64,000 bases of DNA from contig CP121321.1 of the NCBI GenBank assembly GCA_043585095.1, forward strand, positions 868,001-932,000, given 5' to 3'. Below, one piece after another: positions 25,392 through 33,717 of this stretch. This stretch comes from JANQIO01 sp043585095 (lineage in GTDB: Bacteria > Pseudomonadota > Gammaproteobacteria > Pseudomonadales > Halieaceae). Numbering within the stretch: position 1 is the stretch's first letter; every line of letters begins with the position of its first letter. The translations under genes were made by a program, and so were the position numbers. The notes beneath the pieces were generated by a model, which worked only from the letters and a program-made list of their open reading frames with translations, was not told the origin of the DNA and searched no databases.

Positions 25392-27002
25392 CTAGGCAAT
25401 CGGCGGCATCTCGTCAGCAATGACTCTCAGCTTGTTTTTGGCAACTTTATCCATGTTTGCACGAGGAAACCCGTCGACTACGTAAACCGCTCTTGGGCGT
25501 TTGAAGTCAGCTAGATGTTCCGAACAGTGATCAAGAATGCTTTGCTCGAGTTCGCCCTTTTGGTCGTCAGACAAGGTACTTGCAATGACAAAGGCAACCG
25601 CGACTTGATCTAACATCTCGTGCTGCTTGCCCACCACGGCGACATCCTCTACGCCAGGCACTGCTCTGACCACCGCTTCAACCTGCTGCGCCGACACATT
25701 CTCTCCGCCTACTTTTAAGGCATCCTTGTCGCGATCACAGAAAAACAAATTACCCTCGGTGCCCAGGCGCACCAGGTCTCCGGTCTTGAACCAACCATTT
25801 TCGGTAAAGGCCTGCTTGTTGGCTTCTTCGTTGTTGAAGTACTCAAGGAAAATGGTGATGCCACGCGTTGCATAAACCCAAAGCTCTCCGACTTCGTCTT
25901 CGACGCAATACTCGCCAGTATCGGGATTGACGACGGCCAGAGTGTAGCCGGGTACCGGTTTTCCTACGGAGTTCATCGGGTAGATATCATTTTCACAGGA
26001 CCCCGTCGCATTGGCGACCATCTCCGTCATGCCCCAGCAGGCAAAGGATCGTACCTTTAGCCAGTCTGCTATATCGGGCCGCATCACGCCCATGGCCAGC
26101 ACGCGCAAGCTGTGTTGCTCTGGCACCGGTTGAACAGCAATCGCCTTTAGAACAAATTGGACAATAGAGGTGTGCGTGACCTGATGCTTTTCAATCACCT
26201 CCCAGAATCGGCTGGCGGAGAACTTCGGTTGCAGGACCAGAGTCGCCCCCACACCGAGAGAACCCCAAACCCCCCAGCCCATGGCGTTGACATGGAACAG
26301 CGGCAGGAACGCCAGAAACTTGTCATCTTTGCGGTAATCCATCGAAGCGGTGCTGACTCTCCCGGCCCACAAGGCATTGGCGTGAGTGTGCACCACGGCT
26401 TTGGGCCGGCTCGTTGTTCCCGATGTGTACATGATGCCGGCAGGCAGCATTGGCTCTGCTTCCCGCACGGGCGCATTAGATGGGTCTGCATAAAGCTGTT
26501 CGAAGTGTTCGCATTTGTCGGGCAAATGCGTGCTGTTCGGAGGGTTGCCTGAGTCCGTGCTGGTCACAAATATCTTTCGACAGGATATCGCCTGAGTCGA
26601 TAGGACTGCCGCGAATTGTGGCTGCGTGATAGCGACTACGGCTTGCGTGTGCTCGGCAAAGTAGGCGATGTCTTGGTCGACAGAGCGGGCGTTGGTGACA
26701 ACGGCAATAGCGCCGAGCTTGGCGCAGGCATACCAGCTGAAAATAAGCTCTGGGCAGTTCTCGGCGTGGATCAAAACCCGATCGCCTTTCTGCACCGATT
26801 GCTCCACTAAACCGGCCGCCAGGCGATCAGTTTCCTTGTCTAATTGGCGGTAGCTCCAGGTTTCTGTGACGCCGCTTTTTGGCTCCCAGATGAGTGCGAG
26901 CTTATCAGGCTGGTGTTGTGCCCGATGCTTGAGCAACCAGGGCACGTCCTGTCCTGCGAAACCAAATCGTTGAGCGGCATCAACCGGTGGGAGATCTGTC
27001 AT
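25392..27002 (-). CDS. AMP-dependent acyl-CoA synthetase/ligase
   Basis: A 536-residue ANL-family enzyme that activates a carboxylic acid as acyl-AMP and then acyl-CoA. It has GWFKTGDLVRLGTEGNLFFCDRDKDALKVGGENVSAQQVE near the hinge and the catalytic C-terminal lysine in NMDKVAKNKLR. The phosphate loop reads TSGTTSRPKAVVHTH where TSGTTGxPKG is usual; two glycines are replaced (S and A). Substrate residues are not decodable. It is the end of a minus-strand series with two MaoC hydratases, divergent from a TetR and a thiolase-like gene, so it is probably the entry enzyme of a dedicated beta-oxidation-like pathway. Confidence 0.88.
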   Translation of the reverse strand: MTDLPPVDAAQRFGFAGQDVPWLLKHRAQHQPDKLALIWEPKSGVTETWSYRQLDKETDRLAAGLVEQSVQKGDRVLIHAENCPELIFSWYACAKLGAIAVVTNARSVDQDIAYFAEHTQAVVAITQPQFAAVLSTQAISCRKIFVTSTDSGNPPNSTHLPDKCEHFEQLYADPSNAPVREAEPMLPAGIMYTSGTTSRPKAVVHTHANALWAGRVSTASMDYRKDDKFLAFLPLFHVNAMGWGVWGSLGVGATLVLQPKFSASRFWEVIEKHQVTHTSIVQFVLKAIAVQPVPEQHSLRVLAMGVMRPDIADWLKVRSFACWGMTEMVANATGSCENDIYPMNSVGKPVPGYTLAVVNPDTGEYCVEDEVGELWVYATRGITIFLEYFNNEEANKQAFTENGWFKTGDLVRLGTEGNLFFCDRDKDALKVGGENVSAQQVEAVVRAVPGVEDVAVVGKQHEMLDQVAVAFVIASTLSDDQKGELEQSILDHCSEHLADFKRPRAVYVVDGFPRANMDKVAKNKLRVIADEMPPIA

Positions 27003-27035
27003 TTTTAATCCTAATGATTTAAACAGCGGTCCAGC

Positions 27036-27479
27036 TTATCGTCGAGGAAGCCGAACCGTTGCTTTACCAGGCGTGGTCTCTCCGTACTCGCTGTTCACGA
27101 GCGTTATCTTCAGGTCCACTCGCGCGACACCGTCCTCGAGGCGTTTCTCAACAACTTCACCCTTGGCAACCACTTCGGAGCCGTGTGCGTTCATGCCTCT
27201 CATCTGGAATCCCATTTTTTCAACCCAGCCAGAAGGGCCTATCCAGTCGGTCAACAGTCTTCCCAGTAAACCTGTGGTCCAGCCCGTGTTGTAGAACATG
27301 TTGGGAATGCCGCTATCTTTAGCGAAGGCTAGATCGTGATGAATTTTGCTCCAGTCCTGAGAGCCGCTCACCTGTAGCACCATTGCGGTTGCATCCAGCG
27401 CTATTGTGATTTCGGGCAAGCAGTCGCCAACCTCAACATCATCCCAATAGCGTTCTGCTTCAAAGTCTATTTCGCTCAT
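27036..27479 (-). CDS. MaoC-like hydratase, small hot-dog protein
   Basis: A 147-residue single hot-dog-fold protein with the MaoC pattern FEAERYWDDVEVGD, the hydratase-like segment DWSKIHHDLAFAKDSGIPNMFYNTG (D and H of the R-hydratase motif) and a C-terminal strand block ending TPGKATVRLPRR. ATG 27479 is chosen over GTG 27491 because GGTGAGAG lies five bases before it. Two consecutive MaoC-type genes suggest a heterodimeric 2-enoyl-CoA hydratase, as known for some actinobacterial and proteobacterial steroid or acyl-chain pathways. It lies 16 bases downstream of its partner. Confidence 0.8.
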   Translation of the reverse strand: MSEIDFEAERYWDDVEVGDCLPEITIALDATAMVLQVSGSQDWSKIHHDLAFAKDSGIPNMFYNTGWTTGLLGRLLTDWIGPSGWVEKMGFQMRGMNAHGSEVVAKGEVVEKRLEDGVARVDLKITLVNSEYGETTPGKATVRLPRR

Positions 27480-27495
27480 TATTACTCTCACCTGC

Positions 27496-28077
27496 CTACT
27501 GGTCTGCGCCTGTCTGTTCTGGAGCCCGCTGGTCGTCTTCCTCTATTTGCGCAGGGGAACGATGCACCAATAATGTGTTTCGCCACTTAGCAACGACGCT
27601 ATCGTTTTGATTGAAAAAGGATGTTTCGGTAGTAATCCAGACGGCATAGGGGTCGAGCCTTATCGGCTTGATCATCACGTCCGCGATACGCAGTTCCAAT
27701 CGCAGTTGGTCGCCCACGCGAACGGGCTCTAAAAACTCCCAGTTCACTTCCATATTGATGCCGCGGTCGCCCGGGACCGGAACGCCAAAAGTGATGCCAC
27801 CATCGGTCATTTCAACGACTTCATTAGGCGGCCAGGGCCCGCCTGAGGCGAGGTAGGTCAGCAGCATGGACGGCGGCACGATAACCGCACCGTAAGGGCC
27901 TTTCTCGGCAGCGTCAGGGTCCAGGAAGGCAGGGTTGAGATCGCCGACCATGTGACAGTGCCGGCGAATGGGGTCGAACTCGACAGGGTAGCGACCTTCG
28001 CTTGAACTGATCAAACGATTGATCCAGTCCTTACGAACGTGTTCAATGTTGTAATCCAAAGGGTGAATCCGACTCAC
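27496..28077 (-). CDS. MaoC-like hydratase, N-terminal-type partner (FAS1-like dehydratase domain)
   Basis: A 193-residue protein of the N-terminal MaoC dehydratase type: PVEFDPIRRHCHMVGDLNPAFLDPDAA carries an H/D motif, and ASGGPWPPNEVV and TFGVPVPGDRGINMEVNWEFLEPVRVGDQL are typical of the FAS1-like hydratase partner. A long acidic tail (EEDDQRAPEQ) ends it. With the following 147-residue MaoC protein it probably forms one enoyl-CoA hydratase. It is the first gene after the divergent promoter region, so it is expected to be under the adjacent TetR operator. Confidence 0.78.
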   Translation of the reverse strand: MSRIHPLDYNIEHVRKDWINRLISSSEGRYPVEFDPIRRHCHMVGDLNPAFLDPDAAEKGPYGAVIVPPSMLLTYLASGGPWPPNEVVEMTDGGITFGVPVPGDRGINMEVNWEFLEPVRVGDQLRLELRIADVMIKPIRLDPYAVWITTETSFFNQNDSVVAKWRNTLLVHRSPAQIEEDDQRAPEQTGADQ

Positions 28078-28179
28078 ATTCCAACTCCTTAGTATGCTTA
28101 GGTCGCCAAAGGCCCGACGCTGCGCCAGCGGCCTGATCTGAAAACCACATCGCGTTGTATAGTACAGCCGCCAAAAATA

Positions 28180-28194
28180 TACAATGGTATTGTA
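28180..28194. promoter_or_regulatory. TetR operator candidate TACAAT-GGT-ATTGTA
   Basis: A perfect 6-bp inverted repeat with a 3-base spacer lies in the 186-base divergent region between the MaoC gene and the tetR gene, 70-84 bases before the tetR start. A second related dyad, TGTA-TAG-TACA, lies at 28156-28166. The geometry (15-bp palindrome, divergent promoters, adjacent TetR gene) is typical for TetR autoregulation and control of the degradation genes. Confidence 0.68.
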
Positions 28195-28263
28195 AAATTA
28201 CAGTGACCGTGTGATATTGCTTTAAACCTGCGAACTTAGCTCAGCGAAGCTGAGAGTAAGCCG

Positions 28264-28986
28264 ATGAAAACACCCGATGCTCCCATGAATCTTCACGAAC
28301 GCGGCAAGATGCGGCGCAAGCAGCGCATCGTCGATGCGATTGTCGACATTGTCGATGATGAGGGCATGTCCGCTTTGACGATCGCGCGGGTCAGCGAGAG
28401 AGCAGAGGTGAGCGTCAAGACGATCTACAATCTGGTTGGATCGCTGGATGGCATTCTCTATGAAATGTCGAGAACACACTTCAGTAGCCTTGCAAGTCAG
28501 CTTGCGGTCGATGATCGCGCCGAGGACATCCGCCAGCTTTTCGACCGCATGGTCGACAGAGGCTATGACTTTTTAAAGAGTGATAAAAAGCGCAATCGCG
28601 CCGCGCTCACAGCGATCTTACATGCCAACATTGCGACCCGTCGCTCCTACCGCAACACACCACCGGCGAGCGATCAGTTTAGATATATCTCCAAGGGAAT
28701 CCGGCTCTTTGCCACTGAGGGGCTCATCCGGCCGTCGGTCAACGTCGATCTGCTTGCCGAGCAAATGCTCTACGCAGATGCGATGCTATTGGAATTATGG
28801 GTGGCCAAACGCATCGACCTTGAGCGTTACGCGCTAACGTACAAGTACCATATTTGGACGCTGCTCAGAGCCTGGGCAGGCAGCGCTTTTATCGAATACA
28901 GCGACGCCAGGATTTCGGACATACAAGACGAGTTGGCCGCCCTGAAAAGTAATCTCAATACCCCACTGGAACAGAAAACATCCTGA
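28264..28986 (+). CDS. TetR/AcrR family regulator of the acyl-CoA pathway genes
   Basis: A 240-residue TetR protein. The DNA-binding domain covers about residues 18-65 (RIVDAIVDIVDDEGMSALTI, VSERAEVSVKTIYNLVGSLDGIL). The C-terminal domain is helical, and the HTH is of the TetR type seen in fatty-acid and aromatic acyl-CoA regulators. It ends two bases before the thiolase-like gene (TGA-TT-ATG), so the pair forms one operon. It is expected to repress itself, that gene and the divergent MaoC/ligase genes until an acyl-CoA appears. Confidence 0.88.
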   Translation: MKTPDAPMNLHERGKMRRKQRIVDAIVDIVDDEGMSALTIARVSERAEVSVKTIYNLVGSLDGILYEMSRTHFSSLASQLAVDDRAEDIRQLFDRMVDRGYDFLKSDKKRNRAALTAILHANIATRRSYRNTPPASDQFRYISKGIRLFATEGLIRPSVNVDLLAEQMLYADAMLLELWVAKRIDLERYALTYKYHIWTLLRAWAGSAFIEYSDARISDIQDELAALKSNLNTPLEQKTS

Positions 28987-28988
28987 TT

Positions 28989-30464
28989 ATGAAGACTCTA
29001 CCGCCCGCTACCCCTGTTATCGTCGGCATCGGTGTTAACAACCAAAAGTTCGCAGACCCAAAGTCGGCGCAAACAGCTATCCAATTGATGATTGGCGCGG
29101 TCAAAAAGGCCGCTGAAGACGCCGGCGCCAGTCAGCTTCTTGAAGACTGCGGCAAGGTGATGGTGCCTCAGGGCCTGTGGAGTTACAGCGATCCGGGACG
29201 ACTGATTGCCGATGAGATCGGGGCACAGCATGCAAAAACACTGCTAGCAAAGTTTGGCATCCTGCAGACCACTTTGTTGGGTGAGGCCGCCCAGCGCATT
29301 GCCAATAAACAGGAAGAGGTTGTTATTGTCACCGGCGGTGAGGCGCGTTATCGAGGCTTGATGGGTGAGATCAAGGGTATAGCACTTGACGATACCCAAC
29401 AGGACGACGCCGCGCCCGATGAGTTTCTGGAACCGCAGTCGGAGATGTGGCTGGAGGCGGAAAGTAACGCGGGCCTGGGAATGCCGGTTGGCTATTACGC
29501 GATTATGGAGATTGCACGGCGGCACGCATCAAACATGGGTGTCGATGAGCACCGGGACTTTCTGGGCAACTTGTATAGCCATTTTGCCGATATTGCAGTG
29601 GATAACCCTTATGCCTGGACGCAGCAAGCCATCACTGCCAGTGAAGTTAGCCAGGCGTCGGACAAAAACGCCATGCTCGCCTTTCCTTATACGAAAAAGC
29701 TGAATACGTCCTGGAACGTCGACCAATCTTCAGCGTTGATTTTGTGTTCTGTCGAAAAGGCACAGGCGCTGAATATTCCGCGCTCCAAGTGGATTTTCCC
29801 AAGTGCGATAGTCGACTCTAATCACATGTTGTGTGTTTCCCAGAATCGTGACTTAGCCCGATCTGTTGGTGCTGAAATCGCCGCACAACGCGCGCTGGCG
29901 TTATCCGGCCTGAGCGCTGACCAGCTCGATTACATCGATCTATACAGCTGCTTCCCCATTGCGGTGCAGCTATACGCTGACGCCCTGAATCTCGGGGCGG
30001 ATCAGGAATACACCTTCACAGGCGGTATGCCCTATGCGGGAGGGCCGCTCAATAATTACGTACTGCAGAGTGCTTGTCGGCTGGTCGAGTTACTGCGTGC
30101 AAAGCCCGATTCGCACGGTCTGATCAGCGCGGTATCGGGAATGCTAACCAAGCAGGGTTTCGGGATATTCTCGGCGTTGCCGCCTGAGAAAGGTTTCGTT
30201 TTTGACGACGTGACCCAGCAGGTTGCCGGTAAAAATGTGCCTGTCGAGGTCGTAGAAGACTTTTCCGGTGAAGCAAACGTCGCCAGCTACACGGTGCTCC
30301 ATGAAAAAGGTTTGCCATGGCGTTTAGTGGCGGTTTGCGACACGCCAGACGGGCAGCGCGCAATCGCGCTTAGTGAAGATAAGCAGGCAATGGAACGTGC
30401 TATGACGGATGATCTGTGCGAACAGCCGGTATCAATCGATGACGGCCAGCTGACGCTACATTAG
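28989..30464 (+). CDS. Thiolase-like protein, TLP1 type (acetyl-CoA acetyltransferase homologue)
   Basis: A 491-residue thiolase-superfamily protein of the SCP2/TLP1 branch with an extra C-terminal domain (about residues 420-485: VASYTVLHEKGLPWRL, DGQRAIALS). The usual nucleophilic cysteine block near the first thiolase motif is replaced by ILQTTLLGEAAQRI, and the later NGGxxxKH-type motif reads GMLTKQGFGIFS, with Q where H is usual. Lost catalytic residues are known in TLP1 proteins, which bind CoA compounds without thiolysis. It may be a structural or ligand-binding component, or use a different catalytic residue. It is the second gene after tetR. Confidence 0.8.
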   Translation: MKTLPPATPVIVGIGVNNQKFADPKSAQTAIQLMIGAVKKAAEDAGASQLLEDCGKVMVPQGLWSYSDPGRLIADEIGAQHAKTLLAKFGILQTTLLGEAAQRIANKQEEVVIVTGGEARYRGLMGEIKGIALDDTQQDDAAPDEFLEPQSEMWLEAESNAGLGMPVGYYAIMEIARRHASNMGVDEHRDFLGNLYSHFADIAVDNPYAWTQQAITASEVSQASDKNAMLAFPYTKKLNTSWNVDQSSALILCSVEKAQALNIPRSKWIFPSAIVDSNHMLCVSQNRDLARSVGAEIAAQRALALSGLSADQLDYIDLYSCFPIAVQLYADALNLGADQEYTFTGGMPYAGGPLNNYVLQSACRLVELLRAKPDSHGLISAVSGMLTKQGFGIFSALPPEKGFVFDDVTQQVAGKNVPVEVVEDFSGEANVASYTVLHEKGLPWRLVAVCDTPDGQRAIALSEDKQAMERAMTDDLCEQPVSIDDGQLTLH

Positions 30465-30571
30465 CCGTGTTCGGCGCCAGCCCTGCGTGCTCACATCGGC
30501 TAACACTAACACCACCACCACCTGCCAAGGCTACCCGTAATCAAGACGCCCGTCAGGTGGCTCGGCTCTAT

Positions 30572-31495
30572 CTAAGCGCCGACCACCTTGCCTAACTGAA
30601 CATCACCCATGATGGTGGTGCGATGGATGACCCGCTCTACGCCGGGCCGTGTACCGGTTGCACAGTGCATGGCACGCCAGTTATCCCAAAGAACCATGTC
30701 GCCTTTCTGCCACTCATGAAAGTAGTGAAACTCTGGCTTTCGGGTATGTTCGACCAGCGTTTCCAGCAGCTCGACCGCCTCGTCGTTAGACAGCCCCGCC
30801 TCATGCGGCGTGATAATACGCTCTAAAAATTGCTCTACGATTTCCAGAACTTTACGGCCGGTCACGGGATGCGTGACCACTGCGGGGTATTCAACCTCTG
30901 GGAAGTTGGGGTAGTTGATATCAGAGGGTTTGCGCGGGCTGTAGGGACCTGGCTCATAGCCATCCCGGTTCACAAAGCGCATATGCTTGCGCTGCATACT
31001 GAAGGCATAGGTCACACGTATCTTTTCAAGCAAGGCTTTGGTGTCTTCGTCCAACGCGTCGTAGGCTTTGGCAAGGTCGCCAAAACCGGTAAGACCATCT
31101 TCTTCGGCACAAACCACCGCGGTCAGCAGGGCGCCACGGTTGGGCCTGCCGGTGTAGTGTAAGTCCATGTGCCAGTCGAGTCGGCTGACGACAGGTTCGC
31201 CGTTGTAGTAGGCGGTCATATACTGCTCGGCCTCTGGATTGCTGGCGAGCATGAACAGTTCCGGATAGTCCTGTGAGCGCGTTTCTTCAATAGGGTGTTT
31301 TTCTAACTCACCAAATATCTTACTGAAAGCGATCTGTCTGGCGGGCGTAACGTCCTGGCCGCGAAACAGCATGATGCCGTGCTCATCGAAAAGCTGTACG
31401 AGCGTTGCTGCGGTGTCCTCGTCCAGTGATTGGGTAATGTCGAAGCCGCTGACTTCAACGCCGACGTTTTCGAGCGCTTTTATTTCAATGCTCAT
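30572..31495 (-). CDS. TauD/TfdA family Fe(II)/2-oxoglutarate dioxygenase
   Basis: A 307-residue dioxygenase. The facial-triad motif H109-x-D111 (DWHMDLHY) and the distal histidine H291 (VIHRTTI) are both present, with the 2-oxoglutarate-binding arginine expected in HRTTI. The fold and lengths match taurine, 2,4-D and alkylsulfate dioxygenases. The substrate residues of taurine or 2,4-D enzymes are not obviously conserved, so only an oxidative removal of a side group (sulfonate, ether or carboxylate) is predicted. It is followed after four bases by a class II aldolase on the upstream side of the operon (the aldolase gene is transcribed first). Confidence 0.88.
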   Translation of the reverse strand: MSIEIKALENVGVEVSGFDITQSLDEDTAATLVQLFDEHGIMLFRGQDVTPARQIAFSKIFGELEKHPIEETRSQDYPELFMLASNPEAEQYMTAYYNGEPVVSRLDWHMDLHYTGRPNRGALLTAVVCAEEDGLTGFGDLAKAYDALDEDTKALLEKIRVTYAFSMQRKHMRFVNRDGYEPGPYSPRKPSDINYPNFPEVEYPAVVTHPVTGRKVLEIVEQFLERIITPHEAGLSNDEAVELLETLVEHTRKPEFHYFHEWQKGDMVLWDNWRAMHCATGTRPGVERVIHRTTIMGDVQLGKVVGA

Positions 31496-31499
31496 GGCC

Positions 31500-32273
31500 T
31501 CAGTCCTCGTCCAGCACGCTGGCGTCCCGTCTTATTTCCCGGCGTGCCATAGCCTCCCACAGAAATGGAAAGCCGTTGGCGTCGGGAAGTGCTATACCTG
31601 CAATTTGTTCTTCAGTTAAGGGCACTCCGCCGCCGGCGACTTCCACTTCCCAAGCGCGCCGTGCGCGCCATTCCAGCGTTAACACGCGCAGGTGCGCCTG
31701 ACGCATGTCTCTGCCCAGAACCAGGGAGCCGTGGTTCGCTAGCAAGGCCCACTTGGCGTCCCCAAGCGCCTTGGCTGCCGCTAGCGTTTTATCCTCATCT
31801 TCGAAGGTGCCCTCGTATTCGTTAAACAGGGGCAATGGGCCGTCCACATAGCCGCCTGCCTGATCAAATACTTCCGGGACCCTATGCATATTGGCCCAGA
31901 TGCCGCTCCAGTGTGCGTGATTGTGCACGACGACGCTGGCGTCCGGGCGCAGGGCATGGAGCTGAATGTGCAGGCCGATAGCGGGCGTGACGTTCCAGTC
32001 ACCTTTGGTGATCTTGCCCTCGTGATCCAGGGTGACGATGTCGCCAGCGGTGACCTCATCCCAGGCGAGTTCCCAGGGATTGGTCAGAATACTGCCATCG
32101 TCCTGGCGCACGGTGATGTGACCGGCGATATGGTCATTCCAGCCCTCTTGAAACAGCATGCGACACATCAGTGCCACCTGCGCGCGCGGGCTAAGCTCGG
32201 GCAGTAAGGGTCGCCTGCCCGGCATGGGGGCAAACTGCTTTACCATTTCGGGATTGATACCAGCAATGTTCAT
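31500..32273 (-). CDS. Class II aldolase/adducin family protein
   Basis: A 257-residue zinc-dependent aldolase-type protein: HNHAHWSGIWANMH (two or three zinc histidines, about residues 115-128) and ANHGSLVLGRD (third zinc histidine, about 182-192). FuC/AraD-like enzymes cleave or epimerise sugar phosphates, but many family members decarboxylate or act on hydroxyacids. Here it precedes a TauD dioxygenase and lies opposite a lipoyl synthase gene in the catabolic region. The substrate is unassigned. Confidence 0.84.
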   Translation of the reverse strand: MNIAGINPEMVKQFAPMPGRRPLLPELSPRAQVALMCRMLFQEGWNDHIAGHITVRQDDGSILTNPWELAWDEVTAGDIVTLDHEGKITKGDWNVTPAIGLHIQLHALRPDASVVVHNHAHWSGIWANMHRVPEVFDQAGGYVDGPLPLFNEYEGTFEDEDKTLAAAKALGDAKWALLANHGSLVLGRDMRQAHLRVLTLEWRARRAWEVEVAGGGVPLTEEQIAGIALPDANGFPFLWEAMARREIRRDASVLDED

Positions 32274-32316
32274 AAAGCGTGGGCCTCACCTGATTTTGCG
32301 TTGCAGTTTAGGCATA

Positions 32317-33351
32317 ATGAAAACCATGAGCAAAACCGCCAAGACAAGACCCGGTAGCGGTACGAAATTCGCGACCGAGCAGGGTTTTAGTGCCATCAAA
32401 GACGGCATTAAGACCAATGCCAATCGAGACATTCCCAGCCAGCGCAAGCCGCCCTGGCTGCGTATGCGGCTGGAACGCAGCGAAAAGTTTCAGAATGTGC
32501 AGAACACCGTGCACACGCATCGTTTGGCTACCGTCTGCGAAGAGAGCCACTGCCCCAACATCGGCGAGTGTTGGAGCAACGGCACGGCAACCATCATGCT
32601 CATGGGCGCCGTGTGCACACGTGCCTGCCGGTTTTGTGCGGTAGACACCGGCAATCCCGGTGGGTGGCTGGATGCGGAAGAGCCCGCCAATGCAGCACGC
32701 TCCGTGCAGTTGATGAACCTGCGCTATGTTGTGCTGACGTCTGTCGATCGCGACGACCTTGAAGACGGCGGTGCTGCACACTATGCAGCCTGCGTGCAAG
32801 CTATTAGAGAGTTGAATCCGACAACGGCAGTGGAAGCCCTAACGCCAGACTTCAGCGGCAGTCTGGACGCGGTAGCAACGGTTGTAGGTTCGGGTCTGCA
32901 GGTGTTTGCCCAGAATGTGGAAACTGTAGAGCGACTGACACATGAGGTGCGAGACATTCGCGCCGGCTATCAGCAGACCCTGGACGTATTGGCTTATGGC
33001 AAAACCGTCAACCCAGAAGTGCTAACCAAATCCAGTTTGATGCTCGGTCTGGGTGAAAGCGAGGATGAGGTATTGACCACTATGCGCGACCTGCGTGCCC
33101 ACGACGTGGATATTCTTACCCTGGGGCAATACCTGCGGCCGACGGCAAATCATCTGCCGGTGGCTGAGTGGGTCACACCTGAGAAGTTTGCCTGGTATCG
33201 CGAGCAAGGGCTGGAAATGGGCTTCACGGAAGTGGCTTCTGGCCCTCTGGTGCGTTCCAGCTATCGTGCAGATCGAATACTGGAGCAGAACAATTTGGGA
33301 TTGCCGTTACAGACCGACACGAGTCTTATCAAGGCTGTGAACCTCGACTAG
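32317..33351 (+). CDS. lipA: Lipoyl synthase (radical SAM)
   Basis: A 344-residue radical-SAM enzyme inserting two sulfurs into protein-bound octanoyl groups. The auxiliary cluster cysteines are C74, C79 and C85 (CEESHCPNIGEC) and the radical cluster cysteines are C100, C104 and C107 (CTRACRFC). The C-terminal RSSYR motif is also present. The ATG at 32317 is taken as start; the longer frame back to 32158 overlaps the divergent aldolase gene and lacks a conserved N-terminus. No lipB neighbour is present, so this may be a second lipA copy tied to a dehydrogenase complex of the catabolic region. Confidence 0.92.
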   Translation: MKTMSKTAKTRPGSGTKFATEQGFSAIKDGIKTNANRDIPSQRKPPWLRMRLERSEKFQNVQNTVHTHRLATVCEESHCPNIGECWSNGTATIMLMGAVCTRACRFCAVDTGNPGGWLDAEEPANAARSVQLMNLRYVVLTSVDRDDLEDGGAAHYAACVQAIRELNPTTAVEALTPDFSGSLDAVATVVGSGLQVFAQNVETVERLTHEVRDIRAGYQQTLDVLAYGKTVNPEVLTKSSLMLGLGESEDEVLTTMRDLRAHDVDILTLGQYLRPTANHLPVAEWVTPEKFAWYREQGLEMGFTEVASGPLVRSSYRADRILEQNNLGLPLQTDTSLIKAVNLD

Positions 33352-33383
33352 TGTAGTTGTGAGGTGCTGAGCCGGGCCTTTGT

Positions 33384-33680
33384 TCAGAGAAAGGTCACTC
33401 GGCTGCGCAGCTGCTCAAGCTCCAATACAACGTCCGCAGCGCCGCCATCCTGAGCGCCTAAGACCACAGCTTTACCTGCTATTGGCGCAAGACTGTCGAT
33501 TCGAAAGCGGCCTTCGGTACCGCGTATAAAGCAGTCTTCATCGAAATACACTTTGTTGTCGTCATCGATTTCGTCATTAATGACTGTGTCGTAGCCGATA
33601 GTCGCAGCGATTTCAGTGGCATCACTAAGCTCAGCCAGTGTTATGGACTGCGCCTGCCCATCAATTAAAAGTGCTTTCAT
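33384..33680 (-). CDS. Hypothetical acidic protein (98 residues)
   Basis: A 98-residue protein with ALLIDGQAQSITLAEL and GYDTVINDEIDDDNKVYFDEDCFIRG. The acidic-aromatic segment resembles small DUF3846-type proteins, but the match is weak. It lies downstream of the amidohydrolase gene on the same strand (37 bases) and is convergent with lipA. No catalytic motif, signal peptide or membrane segment is visible. Confidence 0.5.
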   Translation of the reverse strand: MKALLIDGQAQSITLAELSDATEIAATIGYDTVINDEIDDDNKVYFDEDCFIRGTEGRFRIDSLAPIAGKAVVLGAQDGGAADVVLELEQLRSRVTFL

Positions 33681-33717
33681 ATCACGTCTCCCACCCCTGT
33701 GTTTTCTATAGACCTCG

